Positions 1 to 9,004 are shown, numbered from the stretch's first letter. The stretch is 64,000 nucleotides of DNA from Lachnospiraceae bacterium (GCA_017518185.1 JAFWWB010000004.1:62001-126000), one strand, 5' to 3'. The notes: generated from the sequence alone by a model not told the origin. Numbers and translations: made by a program.

Positions 1-1160
1 CCTCTCTTCTGCCAGGCTGTATCTCCCACCTTTTTAATGCTCTTTTCAAACTCCGGACTTCCGGCAGTCTTTTCAATGATCTCCTTTATGCGGGGAAAAT
101 CCTCCTCCTTAAGCTGTACTCCCAGGTCAGGCAGTATCTGAAGCCTCCAGACAGGCTCGTCGATCCAGGCCGCGTCGTAAGGCGCCGTGTCCAGCTTTGT
201 ATCCGCATAGATCAGGGGCTTTCCGAATACCAGCGAATAATCAAACATAACGCCGGAAAAATCCGTGATCATTATATCCGCAGAGCTCAGGGACTCAAAG
301 TTGTCCGGCTTCAGATCCCAGTGGAGCTTATCGGTCTCCGGGAAACGCTCACGCAGGGTGTCGAAGAGCTTCTTCTCGCTCTTTCTCGTCTGGGGATGGG
401 GACGGATGATGATATTGAAGCCCGTATCGATAAGGGCCTGTATCAGCTTCTCCCCGAAACGGTTGAGTATGGCGCTCTCGCCCCAGGAGGGAGCCAGCAG
501 TACGGTGAACTCCTTATGCCCGGCATTAGCTTCTTTAAGCTTGCGCTCCATAAGGCTGTCCATATAGGTGCAGCCCACAACGGTAAGCTCCTTCTCCGGC
601 TCGTTCCTCAGCTGCTCCAGCTTCCGGATATAGTCTATCTGGAACTCGCCGCTCAGAACCACCGCGTCGTAATCATCCATGCCGAACATACGGTAGCCCG
701 TGCCCTCGGTAACATCATGGAAGATGTGCACATAGCGGTCCACACCCTTGGAGCGCTTCCACTGGTACACGTTAAGTCCGGGCGTTGTAGCCAGCACCAC
801 ATGGGCCTTCAGGAGGTTCAGCCTGGCAAATGCGCGGTTGTCCGAACCTATGAAGGAAGGATGTACGTATTTATAATCCGTCTTCAGGGAAGGGTCATTC
901 TCGTCCATGGTGTAGTAATCCACCTCCACGCCCCTCTTTTCAAACTCGTCACAGATGGGCCTGAAGACGTTCCAGTACTGTCCGCCCTCTCCGAAAAACA
1001 CATATTCCTTTTTCTTGTCGTCGGCCTCCACCTTGCCGCCCTTAACGCGGTACTTAAGCTTCAGCCACAGCTGCTGTGCCAGGAAATAAAGGGTGGAGAT
1101 GACACCCAGCATTGCCGCAAAGAGCATACTCCCGGTACCGGGATCGATATATAAAAGCAT
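1..1160 (-). CDS. CDP-glycerol glycerophosphotransferase family protein (partial, C-terminus off the window)
   Basis: This is a TagB/TagF-type transferase, which moves glycerol- or ribitol-phosphate from a CDP-polyol to a surface glycan or teichoic acid acceptor on the inner face of the membrane. The protein starts MLLYIDPGTGSMLF, with one hydrophobic anchor at about residues 8-28. The Glyphos_transf core follows, with HIFHDVTEGTGYR, LLAPSWGESA, RPHPQT and a late TDFSGVMFDY motif. About 386 residues are present and the reading frame is still open at base 1, so only the extreme C-terminus is missing. The ATG at 1160 follows a GGAGG Shine-Dalgarno and a promoter at 1188-1216. It lies divergent from the MBOAT gene. 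The donor and acceptor sugars are not decidable from sequence. Confidence 0.88.
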   Translation of the reverse strand, partial: MLLYIDPGTGSMLFAAMLGVISTLYFLAQQLWLKLKYRVKGGKVEADDKKKEYVFFGEGGQYWNVFRPICDEFEKRGVEVDYYTMDENDPSLKTDYKYVHPSFIGSDNRAFARLNLLKAHVVLATTPGLNVYQWKRSKGVDRYVHIFHDVTEGTGYRMFGMDDYDAVVLSGEFQIDYIRKLEQLRNEPEKELTVVGCTYMDSLMERKLKEANAGHKEFTVLLAPSWGESAILNRFGEKLIQALIDTGFNIIIRPHPQTRKSEKKLFDTLRERFPETDKLHWDLKPDNFESLSSADIMITDFSGVMFDYSLVFGKPLIYADTKLDTAPYDAAWIDEPVWRLQILPDLGVQLKEEDFPRIKEIIEKTAGSPEFEKSIKKVGDTAWQKR

Positions 1161-1187
1161 TCTGTTTTCCTCCGTAAGACAGAAATG

Positions 1188-1216
1188 AGTTTACCACGCT
1201 GACCTTTTGCTGTCAA
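1188..1216 (-). promoter_or_regulatory. sigma-A-type promoter for the CDP-glycerol transferase gene
   Basis: On the minus strand a perfect -35 TTGACA (1211-1216) is followed by a 17-base spacer and -10 TAAACT (1188-1193), preceded by TGG (extended -10). The start site would fall near 1181, giving a leader of about 20 bases with a GGAGG site. Confidence 0.6.
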
Positions 1217-1218
1217 AC

Positions 1219-1247
1219 TTGCTATTGAAAGCTTCATATCGTATAAT
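1219..1247 (+). promoter_or_regulatory. sigma-A-type promoter abutting the MBOAT start codon
   Basis: TTGCTA (1219-1224), 17 bases, then a perfect TATAAT (1242-1247). Its -35 lies next to the -35 of the divergent promoter at 1211-1216. Only six bases separate the -10 from the ATG at 1254, so the transcript would begin at or beside the start codon. Confidence 0.5.
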
Positions 1248-1253
1248 AGCGTC

Positions 1254-2624
1254 ATGGTACTGTCAGGGCTCTTATTTACATTTTATTTCCTTCCTTTTTC
1301 GCTGATACTATACCATATCCTGCCCCAAAAGCTCAAGAACCCGGCGCTCTGCGCGCTGAGCCTTATCTTCTATATATATGGCGCAGGTCACGTTTCCTGG
1401 ATCCTGCCCCTTGATACTTTTTTCTGCATCCTGACCCTGAGCCTGATGGAGAAAAAGGATGAGGATCCCGGCGCAAAAAAAGTCCTGCTGGCGGCAGGGA
1501 TCACTGTACAGCTGCTGCCGCTGCTATTCTTTAAATTCTTCACCGGGGCCGCACTGCCCTTCGGCATATCCTTTTTTACCTTCAGGTCCGTATCACTGCT
1601 CGCGGATCACTATACGAAGAAAACGGAAAAACATATCCCTGCCGGCAGGGTGTTCTTATACCTGTGCTTTTTCCCTCAGCTGAGTGCAGGCCCCATAGCA
1701 AGATACGGGGATCTTTTCGGAAAAGCTTCTCCTGAGGGCAGACACGGCCTGCCCGAAAGCTTCTGCAGCGGGGCAGCGCGCTTCCTCACCGGCTTCTGTA
1801 AAAAACTCCTGATAGCAGACAGACTGGCTGCTGCAGCGGACGAAGTATTCTCAAGGAGCAGCCTCTCCGGCGCGGACCCCCGTCTGCTCTGGCTCGCCTC
1901 CCTCTGCTATTCCCTGCAGCTTTTCTTCGACTTCTCAGGCTATTCGGATATGGCCATAGGCATCTGCGATATGCTGGGCTTCCGCTGCGACGAAAACTTC
2001 AACTATCCTTATGCCTGCTCCGATGCAAATGATTTCTGGCGCCGCTGGCACATCTCCTTAAGCAGATGGTTCAGGGATTACGTATACATACCCCTCGGCG
2101 GTTCAAGAGTCTCAGCGGGACGTACCGTACTGAACCTGCTGATCGTCTGGATACTCACCGGCATCTGGCATGGCAGCGGACTGAACTTCATTGCCTGGGG
2201 CATGATACATTTTATACTGATCACCTCGGAAAAATATCTGGTGAAGCCCCGAGAGAGGAAAGGCTTCTTCCGCATACTCTGGCGCATTTTTATCCTCCTT
2301 GCCGTAAATATCGCCTGGGTCTTCTTCAGATGCAGGAGCCTTTCCCATGCCCTGGAATTCACCGGCGGCATGTTCCTGCTCACGCCTTCCCGCTTCACCG
2401 AAGGAGACGCCCTTATACGCTGCTTCAGGGAGTACGGCATCTTCATCGCCGCTGCCCTTTTATTCTCCACCCCCGCTGCGCCAAAGGCCGGAGAGTTCCT
2501 TAAGAAACACACCGGAAAGATATACAGCTATGGCATGCCCGTGGTACGCTGGCTTTTCTTCATCATAAGCCTCTCGTACCTGCTGCTGCAGAACCACAAC
2601 CCTTTTATCTACGCAAACTTTTAG
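1254..2624 (+). CDS. MBOAT family O-acyltransferase (AlgI/DltB-like)
   Basis: This is a multi-pass membrane acyltransferase that passes acetyl or other acyl groups across the membrane for O-acylation of an extracellular glycan. It has 456 residues with about ten hydrophobic segments. MBOAT landmarks are DFSGYSDMAIG (226-236), the FWRRWHISLSRWFRDY block from 261 and TGIWHGSGLNFIAWG (302-316), with the conserved catalytic His at about 306. The N-terminus MVLSGLLFTFYFLPF matches the usual family start, so the ATG at 1254 looks right although no Shine-Dalgarno is visible. It is followed after three bases by an AlgX/AlgJ-like gene, the usual partner of AlgI-type proteins. Direction is against replication, unlike most neighbours. 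The acyl group and glycan target are unknown. Confidence 0.93.
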   Translation: MVLSGLLFTFYFLPFSLILYHILPQKLKNPALCALSLIFYIYGAGHVSWILPLDTFFCILTLSLMEKKDEDPGAKKVLLAAGITVQLLPLLFFKFFTGAALPFGISFFTFRSVSLLADHYTKKTEKHIPAGRVFLYLCFFPQLSAGPIARYGDLFGKASPEGRHGLPESFCSGAARFLTGFCKKLLIADRLAAAADEVFSRSSLSGADPRLLWLASLCYSLQLFFDFSGYSDMAIGICDMLGFRCDENFNYPYACSDANDFWRRWHISLSRWFRDYVYIPLGGSRVSAGRTVLNLLIVWILTGIWHGSGLNFIAWGMIHFILITSEKYLVKPRERKGFFRILWRIFILLAVNIAWVFFRCRSLSHALEFTGGMFLLTPSRFTEGDALIRCFREYGIFIAAALLFSTPAAPKAGEFLKKHTGKIYSYGMPVVRWLFFIISLSYLLLQNHNPFIYANF

Positions 2625-2627
2625 GAT

Positions 2628-3767
2628 ATGAAAAAAACGGAAACAAAAGACAAACGCATAACAGCCCTGCTCTTTTTTATCACTGTCGCTTTCTTCTCGG
2701 TAAGCGGCCTGGTAAAGACCGCCTGGCACTATCTTGGTCACGAAAACGACAGCAGCGAGTTCATACCCGGAGAGCAGAGCCGGGTCGATCATCTGCTCTC
2801 GGAAAACTTCTTCCTGAACCGAGAGCTCATCACATTAAACGGCGGGATACACAGGGTTCTCGGCCAGTGTGAGATGAATACCGTCATAAAGCAGAGCGAC
2901 GGCTGGCTGGCCGGACATATCGCCGCCGCAGATCCTGCGGTGCTCTCCGCCAATGCCGCAAAGCTTAAGGAAACCCAGAGCTGGCTTGATGAAAAGGGAA
3001 TATACTGTCTTTACGTCGGTGCGCCTTATACGGTGGACAAGGCTTCTCCGCTGCTGCCGGCCGGGGAAAAGGTCACGGTAAATGATGACCTTGATACCCT
3101 GTATGCGTATTTTGACGAGGAAAAGATCAACTATATCGACATGAGAGAAGTGTACGATAAACTTCCCACTGAATATCATGAACATTTTTACCGCACCGAC
3201 CACCACTGGAATGCGGAAGGCGCCTTTGAATGCTTCCGGAAGATCCTTCCCCTGTTTGAAGAAGGACTGGATACGGAATTCGATGATGCCCTTACCGATA
3301 TTTCCTCCTACGATATCATCACCTATCCCGGAGCGCATCTGGGTTCCTCGGGACAGCGCACGGGAGCGCTCTTTGCAGGCATCGATGACTTCGATGTCAT
3401 GCTCCCCTCTTTTCCCACACAGCTGCGCAGGGGTGAAGAGAGCGGCAGCTTTGAAGAGATCATCCTGGATATGTCCGCGATAAACGGTAACGACCTTAAT
3501 TCCCGCTATACCTACGACTCAACCTTCGCGAATTCGCGGCGGCATATCTATAACGATCTCGCAGGCAATGAACTTAAACTCCTTGTGATAGGTGATTCCT
3601 ATGCCACGGCATTAAATCCCTTTCTCGCCCTGGCCTTCAGTGAGATAAAGACTTATGAAAAATTACCGGATGACGGCGAGATAAAAAAGTACGATCCCGA
3701 TGCGGTGATCTTCGTTTACTATCCCTGGTCAGCCTTTGACGCTGGACATTTCGGTCCGGAAGAATAA
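2628..3767 (+). CDS. DHHW/AlgX-AlgJ-like SGNH-fold protein, MBOAT partner
   Basis: This membrane-anchored extracytoplasmic protein probably completes the O-acylation begun by the upstream MBOAT protein. It has 379 residues with one N-terminal membrane segment (about 11-31), then an SGNH-like domain. The DHHWN signature is at 191-195 (catalytic Asp-His pair) and the GDSYA block with the putative Ser nucleophile is at 322-326. The gene starts three bases after the MBOAT stop and must share its transcript. Its stop lies one base from the convergent stop of the ABC gene at 3769. The family and pairing are clear; transferase rather than esterase activity is inferred from AlgJ/AlgX. Confidence 0.85.
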   Translation: MKKTETKDKRITALLFFITVAFFSVSGLVKTAWHYLGHENDSSEFIPGEQSRVDHLLSENFFLNRELITLNGGIHRVLGQCEMNTVIKQSDGWLAGHIAAADPAVLSANAAKLKETQSWLDEKGIYCLYVGAPYTVDKASPLLPAGEKVTVNDDLDTLYAYFDEEKINYIDMREVYDKLPTEYHEHFYRTDHHWNAEGAFECFRKILPLFEEGLDTEFDDALTDISSYDIITYPGAHLGSSGQRTGALFAGIDDFDVMLPSFPTQLRRGEESGSFEEIILDMSAINGNDLNSRYTYDSTFANSRRHIYNDLAGNELKLLVIGDSYATALNPFLALAFSEIKTYEKLPDDGEIKKYDPDAVIFVYYPWSAFDAGHFGPEE

Positions 3768-3768
3768 G

Positions 3769-5556
3769 TCACTCCGTTTTCTCTTCTCCCGCAAGCTGGG
3801 CTTCTGCGGAGCAGGCCTCCTCGTAGCTTATGGCTTCCGCCTTTCCGTCCTTTATCCTGTAGATCATATCACAGCATTTGATGGTTGAAAGCCTGTGGGC
3901 GATGATCAGCATCGTCACTTTTCCCGACAGGCCGTAGATCGCATCCATGACCGCGGTCTCCGTTTCAGTATCGAGGGCCGAGGTAGCCTCATCCAGGATC
4001 AGCAGACGTGGGTCCCTGTAGATGGCTCTTGCTATGCCTATCCTCTGTCTCTGGCCACCGCTTATCTTTACACCCCTGTCACCGATATTGCTGTTGATGC
4101 CTTCCGGCTGGCTCCTTACAAAATCGGCGAGGCTCGCTTCCTCAAGGGCAGCCCAGACCTTTTTATCATCTATCTCCTCATCGGGAATGCCGAAGGCGAC
4201 ATTTGCCCTTATGGTATCATCGGTAAGATAAATGCTCTGGGGTATGTAGGCTATGCATTCGTGCCAGCTTCTCACATGCTCGTTGATGTTTATCCCGTCC
4301 GCGCATATGGTACCGCTCTGCGGTTCATAAAGCCCGAGTATAAGATCCGCCACGGTAGTCTTTCCGGAACCCGAAGATCCCACAAGAGCCACCGACCGCT
4401 TTGCGGGTATATCAAAGGATATGTCCGAAAGCACCTTCTTATCCGGTTTGGAGGGATAGCTGAAGGATACGTTCTTTACCGAGATCTCCTTTTCCAGACC
4501 TATCGCTGTCTGCGGATCCTTATTCCTGTTCTTCTCCCTGCTGTTCAGCTCTTCGATCTCCTTTATCTCCCCATATACCGCATTGACGGCAGGCAGGTTG
4601 AAGATCAGTGAAGCGATGTATCCGCTCAGCCTGTTAAAGGAAGGAAGGAGACGGAAAGCAGCGACTGCAAATACCGAGAGTACGGGTATGAAGCTGTTCA
4701 GATCGGCGCCGCTCATTATACGTACGGACATGAAGACCAGTATCGTGGAGATCGCAAACATCTCCACCACCGGCTTTGTCATATTTCCCAGGAATATCTG
4801 CTTCTCAAAAACGGTGGCATGCTCCCTGTAAGTACCCTCATATCCGTTGATGAAATAATCCTCGCAGTCCATGGTCTTTATCTCTTTTATACCGCCGAAG
4901 GACTGAAGGAACCAGCGTGTCTTTTTCTCGCTGAGCTCCCTTGCCCTTTTGCCGTATTCCTTCATCCTCTTACGGAACACCTTAAGGAAAACGAGCATGA
5001 GCAGGGACATGATGACCGCTATCACCAGCGTTGTGGCGATATCCACCACGGCAAGATACACCACCAGAGTACAGCATACCAGTATCTCTATGGCAAATTC
5101 CAGCATATACTGCAGTGCGGAAAAGAAACAGTTCACATCGTTGACTATGTTCCTCTGCAGCTCGGACATATTGTGTATGGTATGAAAAGCGTACTCCTGC
5201 CTCATATAGCTCTTCATGAGCCTTACTGCAAGTACGCGCTGGTTCTGGTATATAAAATGGAAGAGATATTTTGTCATCACCAGGATGAAGCAGTTCTTTA
5301 TGATATATATCACAACCATCATCAGGGAAAGGATGACAACCAGGCGTGAAGGCTCCGGCTCTCCGAGGAGACGGGATACAAGGCTCAGGAAACGGTCATC
5401 GTTTATCGTCTCCGGCTCCGTCACAGCGGTTATCAGCGGGAGCACCGCGGAAACACCCAGGAGTTCAAACAGGGTATTGAGCAGTATCATAAAAAAGAGC
5501 AGCACCACCTGTCTTTTCTGTTTAGGATCGAGAACATACAGTATCTTTTTGAGCAT
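3769..5556 (-). CDS. ABC exporter, PglK-like lipid-linked glycan flippase
   Basis: This is a fused permease-ATPase of 595 residues. The N-terminal ABC membrane domain has six predicted spans (to about 330). The ATPase domain follows, with Walker A GSSGSGKTT (393-401), signature ISGGQRQRIG (498-507) and Walker B LLILDEATSALD (518-529). The overall pattern, including the LPSFNR segment before the ATPase domain, resembles Campylobacter PglK, which flips lipid-linked oligosaccharides. No Wzx-type flippase is visible in the window, so this protein and its paralogue at 11036 are the best flippase candidates. The frame is open up to 5856, but the ATG at 5556 has a GGAGG site and begins MLKKILYVLD as in PglK. 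The longer version would overlap the divergent gene at 5644. Confidence 0.88.
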   Translation of the reverse strand: MLKKILYVLDPKQKRQVVLLFFMILLNTLFELLGVSAVLPLITAVTEPETINDDRFLSLVSRLLGEPEPSRLVVILSLMMVVIYIIKNCFILVMTKYLFHFIYQNQRVLAVRLMKSYMRQEYAFHTIHNMSELQRNIVNDVNCFFSALQYMLEFAIEILVCCTLVVYLAVVDIATTLVIAVIMSLLMLVFLKVFRKRMKEYGKRARELSEKKTRWFLQSFGGIKEIKTMDCEDYFINGYEGTYREHATVFEKQIFLGNMTKPVVEMFAISTILVFMSVRIMSGADLNSFIPVLSVFAVAAFRLLPSFNRLSGYIASLIFNLPAVNAVYGEIKEIEELNSREKNRNKDPQTAIGLEKEISVKNVSFSYPSKPDKKVLSDISFDIPAKRSVALVGSSGSGKTTVADLILGLYEPQSGTICADGININEHVRSWHECIAYIPQSIYLTDDTIRANVAFGIPDEEIDDKKVWAALEEASLADFVRSQPEGINSNIGDRGVKISGGQRQRIGIARAIYRDPRLLILDEATSALDTETETAVMDAIYGLSGKVTMLIIAHRLSTIKCCDMIYRIKDGKAEAISYEEACSAEAQLAGEEKTE

Positions 5557-5578
5557 TATCCTTTTTTCCTCCGTTGTC

Positions 5579-5606
5579 TTGACTTTTCCGGGCCGTTTGT
5601 TATCAT
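5579..5606 (+). promoter_or_regulatory. promoter for the hexapeptide acetyltransferase
   Basis: TTGACT (5579-5584), 16-base spacer, TATCAT (5601-5606). The predicted start near 5613 leaves a leader of about 30 bases with AGGAG at 5631-5635. Confidence 0.4.
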
Positions 5607-5643
5607 ACATTAACGATATGAAACAGCGACAGGAGCGAGACAC

Positions 5644-6171
5644 ATGACACGAAAAGAGCTTAAAGCCTGCATAAAGGCGGACCTTTCCGATTACGCATCC
5701 CTTTCCACCCCGCTTAAGCGTTTTTACGCCTTTCTGTGCGGAGACAGGGATTATTCTGTTGCGAAGTATCTGCGGCTCCTCAGGTATACCGAATACTATT
5801 TCCTGAAAAAAGGCAGGCACAAGATCTTTTACATTCCCTACATCTTCTATAAACACCGCAAGAACAGGCTGGGCCAGTTCCTCGGCATCGACATGGGAGA
5901 GTGCGCCTTCGGTCCCGGGCTTTCAATAGGCCACACCGGGATCATCGTAGGCAGCGCAAAGATCGGAAAGAACTGCCGGCTTCACGGACAGAACTGCATC
6001 GGCAGCGGCGCCGTCATAGGTGACAACTGCGAACTCATGGTGGGCGCCAGGGTCTTCCGTCCCGCGCGTCTGGCCAACGGTATCACCGTCGCTGCGGGAG
6101 CCGTAGTGCTGGGCACCTTTGATGAAGAAAACATCACCATCGGCGGCATCCCCGCAAAAAAGCTCAAGTAA
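5644..6171 (+). CDS. hexapeptide-repeat acetyltransferase (serine acetyltransferase-like)
   Basis: 175 residues. The C-terminal half (about 80-175) is a left-handed beta-helix of imperfect hexapeptides (IGHTGIIVGSAKIGKNCRL, IGSGAVIGDNCELMVGARV, ITIGGIPAKKLK). The histidine in IGHTG is the usual catalytic position of the CysE/LbetaH family. The N-terminal half is a short helical region lacking the full CysE domain. Such short forms in glycan clusters usually acetylate a sugar or nucleotide sugar with acetyl-CoA. It lies between an ABC flippase and the YidC-sulfatase fusion on the opposite strand, so a role in surface glycan modification is likely. True serine acetyltransferase activity is less likely. 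AGGAG lies eight bases before the ATG. Confidence 0.85.
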   Translation: MTRKELKACIKADLSDYASLSTPLKRFYAFLCGDRDYSVAKYLRLLRYTEYYFLKKGRHKIFYIPYIFYKHRKNRLGQFLGIDMGECAFGPGLSIGHTGIIVGSAKIGKNCRLHGQNCIGSGAVIGDNCELMVGARVFRPARLANGITVAAGAVVLGTFDEENITIGGIPAKKLK

Positions 6172-6176
6172 GCCGG

Positions 6177-8909
6177 TCACTTATCCAGCTTTTCCCAGTT
6201 ATTGATATCGAATATGTTATCCTTTACATGGAACCACTGACGCTTCTTTGCGATCTCATACCTCGGTTCGGCCTGGTACCTGCTGCCGCCGGTCCAGAGT
6301 ATGTTCAGTCCGTCTTTCTTTCCATCCATATTAATGGGATTTCCCGTAAAGGGATTCACCGGATCTTCTATCATTCCTTCCATTGCAAGTGAAGGCGTAT
6401 CCGCATTGCACATGAAGGTATCGTCTGTCCTTAAGGGTTCTCTTGAATTAAAATCCTTCACCATGAGAAGGGCATTGATGGCCTCCAGATCCGGCCCTAT
6501 CTCAAGTGTCATATAATCAAAGTTTTCAAGCCAGAAGCCGTGATCCGAAACAAAGATTATGCGGGTATTGTCATAAACGCCCCACTCCTTCAGATCATCG
6601 AGCCACTTTGCGAGTATCATGTAAGTTGCCATGTTCGAATGGTATTGTCCCACGCTGAACTCCATATTGAGCCCCCGGTCAAAGTGCATGGTCTTTCCCT
6701 CTGCAGTCTTATCCGCTGCGATGTCTATGCCTGTGTAATCCGGCACCTTTTCCACATCATAATCGGGCAGTGAGAGCAGCGCGCCTCCGTGGGTGGTCTG
6801 GTTGCAGAGGTCTATGAAATAATCCCCGTCTTCCCTCACCTCCGTCAGTATGGGAAGATTTTTAAGCGCCGTATATCCGTAACGGAAGGCCTGCTCTCCG
6901 ATAAAATGATCTTCCCTGTCGGCTGCACAGTATCCGCCTTTGTCGTAGACTTCATCCTGAAGCATGGCAGGCATGCTGCGGTAGAGGCTGTAGAAAACAA
7001 AGTTCCTGTATCTGGCCTTTTTATAAGTTTCCAGGCTGTAGCCCGTAGGCAGCGTGCCGTATAGCTCAAAGGCATTGGTATTGGGATACTGTCTGAACAT
7101 GTCCAGATCCGTTACGCTCTTCCAGTGCACTATAGGGGGATCCACTACAGTTACGTCCCATCCCGCTTCCCCGAAGATGATGGGCATGGTCAGCAGCGCA
7201 TGGTCATGCTGGTCCGGCAGTGACACCTCCTCTTCCCTTGCCTGTATCGCTTCCGTCGAATAGTCATAGCCGCCGTATAATCCCGGCGCGCCCGTCTGCG
7301 TACAGTCTCCGTAGGATAAGGTGTTGGGATAATAGACGAAGCCTTCGTAGGAAGCCTTTAATTCAGGCTTTTCCGAAAAGATATAGGGAACAAATCCGCT
7401 TATGGCACGGTCCAGCATTATTACGACCACATTTCTGCCGTTTTTGCTCAGGGGTATGACGTACTCCGCCTCTTCCGTATCCGAAAAGGAACTGTCCACG
7501 TCCTTCTTAGTTGTATAGATATCCTTTGCGGCCATGGCCGTAAGGCTTAAGAGTATGACTGCAACGGCTCCCTGCCTTATCCTTCTGAGCTTCTGTCCCG
7601 ACAGGAGCTTCCACAAAAAGATCAGCGCAAGAGAGATGACTGCGATCAGCAGCAGATTTATCATCTTTGTCTTAAGGTCAAAATGGGGCAGGAAATCAAA
7701 CTCCAGCATGGCGGAGACATTTCCGACAGCGGCATTGAAGCCCATGACGTTGACCAGGGAAAGGACCAGCAGAAGCAGCATGACTATGTTATGGATCTCT
7801 CTTCCTTTTTCATCCGCCAGCAGCCAGATTATGGATCCCCATACAAGGAAAACGCCGCCCCACACCGTTGTGGTATAAACCGCATAGCTCAGGGGCGATA
7901 CCGTTTTGTCCAGCGCCAGGAAATCCTGGGGGTTTACGGCGATCACGAGAAAAGGTATCACCAGTCCGTAAAGGACCGTAAGGGCCGCCTCCAGCAGAAT
8001 GGCCGTGGAGATGCGCTCCGCCGGGACCTTATTTTTTTCTTTCCCTTTGAATTTCCCTTTGAAGAGTCCGGAAAGCAGAGACAATATCAGGGGCAGGCAG
8101 AGCAGGAAAATGATGGCCATGTAGATCATCAGAGACTCCCTGTCTTTTACAGCCAGCTTTTCGGCTATGCGTCCGGATGCGGCAAGATAGATGCCGAAGG
8201 CTATTCCTGCTGCAAGCAGGATAGATCTGAAGAGCTTTCCGGGATCTCGGAAAAGCTTTGTCACGATATTCTTTATCAGGGAATACAGATTGTTCATGGT
8301 CCAGTAGAGGACCAGTCCCGAAGGGCTGCGGTATAAAAGCACTAAGAAGATCAGCGCAAGTACTACCGGCTGTATCCTCTCCTTCCAGCTGAAGCCTCTG
8401 GTGTAGATGAATGCAGAGACCAGGTTGATGGCCGTCATCAGAACGGGCAGCAGATTGGCTCTGACCGTCCCCAGGGGGATGAGCCTGTCTTCAGCCCCGA
8501 GATCCGGCAGGAAACCGAAGGACACCCCCTGCAGGCTGCCCAGGGTCGAGAGAAAGTGGTATGCCGCGATAAAGAAGGGGATCTGAAGAAGAATGGGGAT
8601 GACTCCCCTTAAGGTATACAGCGGCCTGTAATCCTGCTGCTTGTAATAGGCCGCCTGCATCATGTAGCGTTCTTCACCTTTGAAGGTCTTACGAATATGG
8701 TCCATCCATTTCTTCATGGACTCCTGCTTTATCCGTTCTTTCTCCTGTATCGCGTCACCCCGCAGATACAGGGGCAGGACCAGTGTGCTGACAAATACGC
8801 TCATGGCAATTATAGCGTTGCCCTCACTGTTGAAGAACCTGTTCATTATGGTAAAAATGACCTCAACCATATATTCGATAGGCTGGATCAGTATATTATA
8901 GAAAAACAT
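6177..8909 (-). CDS. fusion of YidC/Oxa1-like insertase domain with sulfatase/LtaS-type ectodomain
   Basis: A 910-residue membrane protein with two normally separate parts. Residues 1-225 are a YidC/Oxa1 domain: IIAMSVFVSTLVLPLYLR, a charged helical hairpin to about 90, PILLQIPFFIAAYHFLSTL, then SPSGLVLYWTMNNLYSLIKN, the signature end of Oxa1 proteins. Residues 225-465 hold further membrane spans. Residues 490-910 are an alkaline phosphatase/sulfatase-superfamily domain with metal-ligand motifs VVVIMLDRA and FVSDHGFW and a candidate nucleophile region near YGDCTQTG (533-540), as in LtaS and phosphoglycerol transferases. The frame extends to 9011, but the ATG at 8909 has GGAG upstream and starts just before the YidC homology. 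The job is inferred to be transfer or removal of a phospho-group on the surface glycan; why it carries an insertase domain is unknown. Confidence 0.85.
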   Translation of the reverse strand: MFFYNILIQPIEYMVEVIFTIMNRFFNSEGNAIIAMSVFVSTLVLPLYLRGDAIQEKERIKQESMKKWMDHIRKTFKGEERYMMQAAYYKQQDYRPLYTLRGVIPILLQIPFFIAAYHFLSTLGSLQGVSFGFLPDLGAEDRLIPLGTVRANLLPVLMTAINLVSAFIYTRGFSWKERIQPVVLALIFLVLLYRSPSGLVLYWTMNNLYSLIKNIVTKLFRDPGKLFRSILLAAGIAFGIYLAASGRIAEKLAVKDRESLMIYMAIIFLLCLPLILSLLSGLFKGKFKGKEKNKVPAERISTAILLEAALTVLYGLVIPFLVIAVNPQDFLALDKTVSPLSYAVYTTTVWGGVFLVWGSIIWLLADEKGREIHNIVMLLLLVLSLVNVMGFNAAVGNVSAMLEFDFLPHFDLKTKMINLLLIAVISLALIFLWKLLSGQKLRRIRQGAVAVILLSLTAMAAKDIYTTKKDVDSSFSDTEEAEYVIPLSKNGRNVVVIMLDRAISGFVPYIFSEKPELKASYEGFVYYPNTLSYGDCTQTGAPGLYGGYDYSTEAIQAREEEVSLPDQHDHALLTMPIIFGEAGWDVTVVDPPIVHWKSVTDLDMFRQYPNTNAFELYGTLPTGYSLETYKKARYRNFVFYSLYRSMPAMLQDEVYDKGGYCAADREDHFIGEQAFRYGYTALKNLPILTEVREDGDYFIDLCNQTTHGGALLSLPDYDVEKVPDYTGIDIAADKTAEGKTMHFDRGLNMEFSVGQYHSNMATYMILAKWLDDLKEWGVYDNTRIIFVSDHGFWLENFDYMTLEIGPDLEAINALLMVKDFNSREPLRTDDTFMCNADTPSLAMEGMIEDPVNPFTGNPINMDGKKDGLNILWTGGSRYQAEPRYEIAKKRQWFHVKDNIFDINNWEKLDK

Positions 8910-8954
8910 CTTTCTTTCTCCGCGTCGCTTGCTTTCTTTTGACCCCGGCATCAT

Positions 8955-8983
8955 ATTATACCGCATACTTCCTCCATAAACAA
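8955..8983 (-). promoter_or_regulatory. promoter for the YidC-sulfatase fusion gene
   Basis: Minus strand: TTGTTT (8978-8983), 17 bases, perfect TATAAT (8955-8960). Predicted start near 8949, leader of about 40 bases. Confidence 0.5.
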
Positions 8984-9004
8984 GACAGAAGGATGTACCC
9001 GGCG

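Noticed and set aside
321..1154. Long plus-strand frame of 277 codons at the left end
   Set aside because: It is antisense to the CDP-glycerol transferase gene, which has clear family motifs on the minus strand. The plus-strand translation resembles no family.
5557..5856. Upstream extension of the ABC exporter by 100 residues
   Set aside because: The extension lacks family similarity and overlaps the divergent acetyltransferase gene; the ATG at 5556 has GGAGG.
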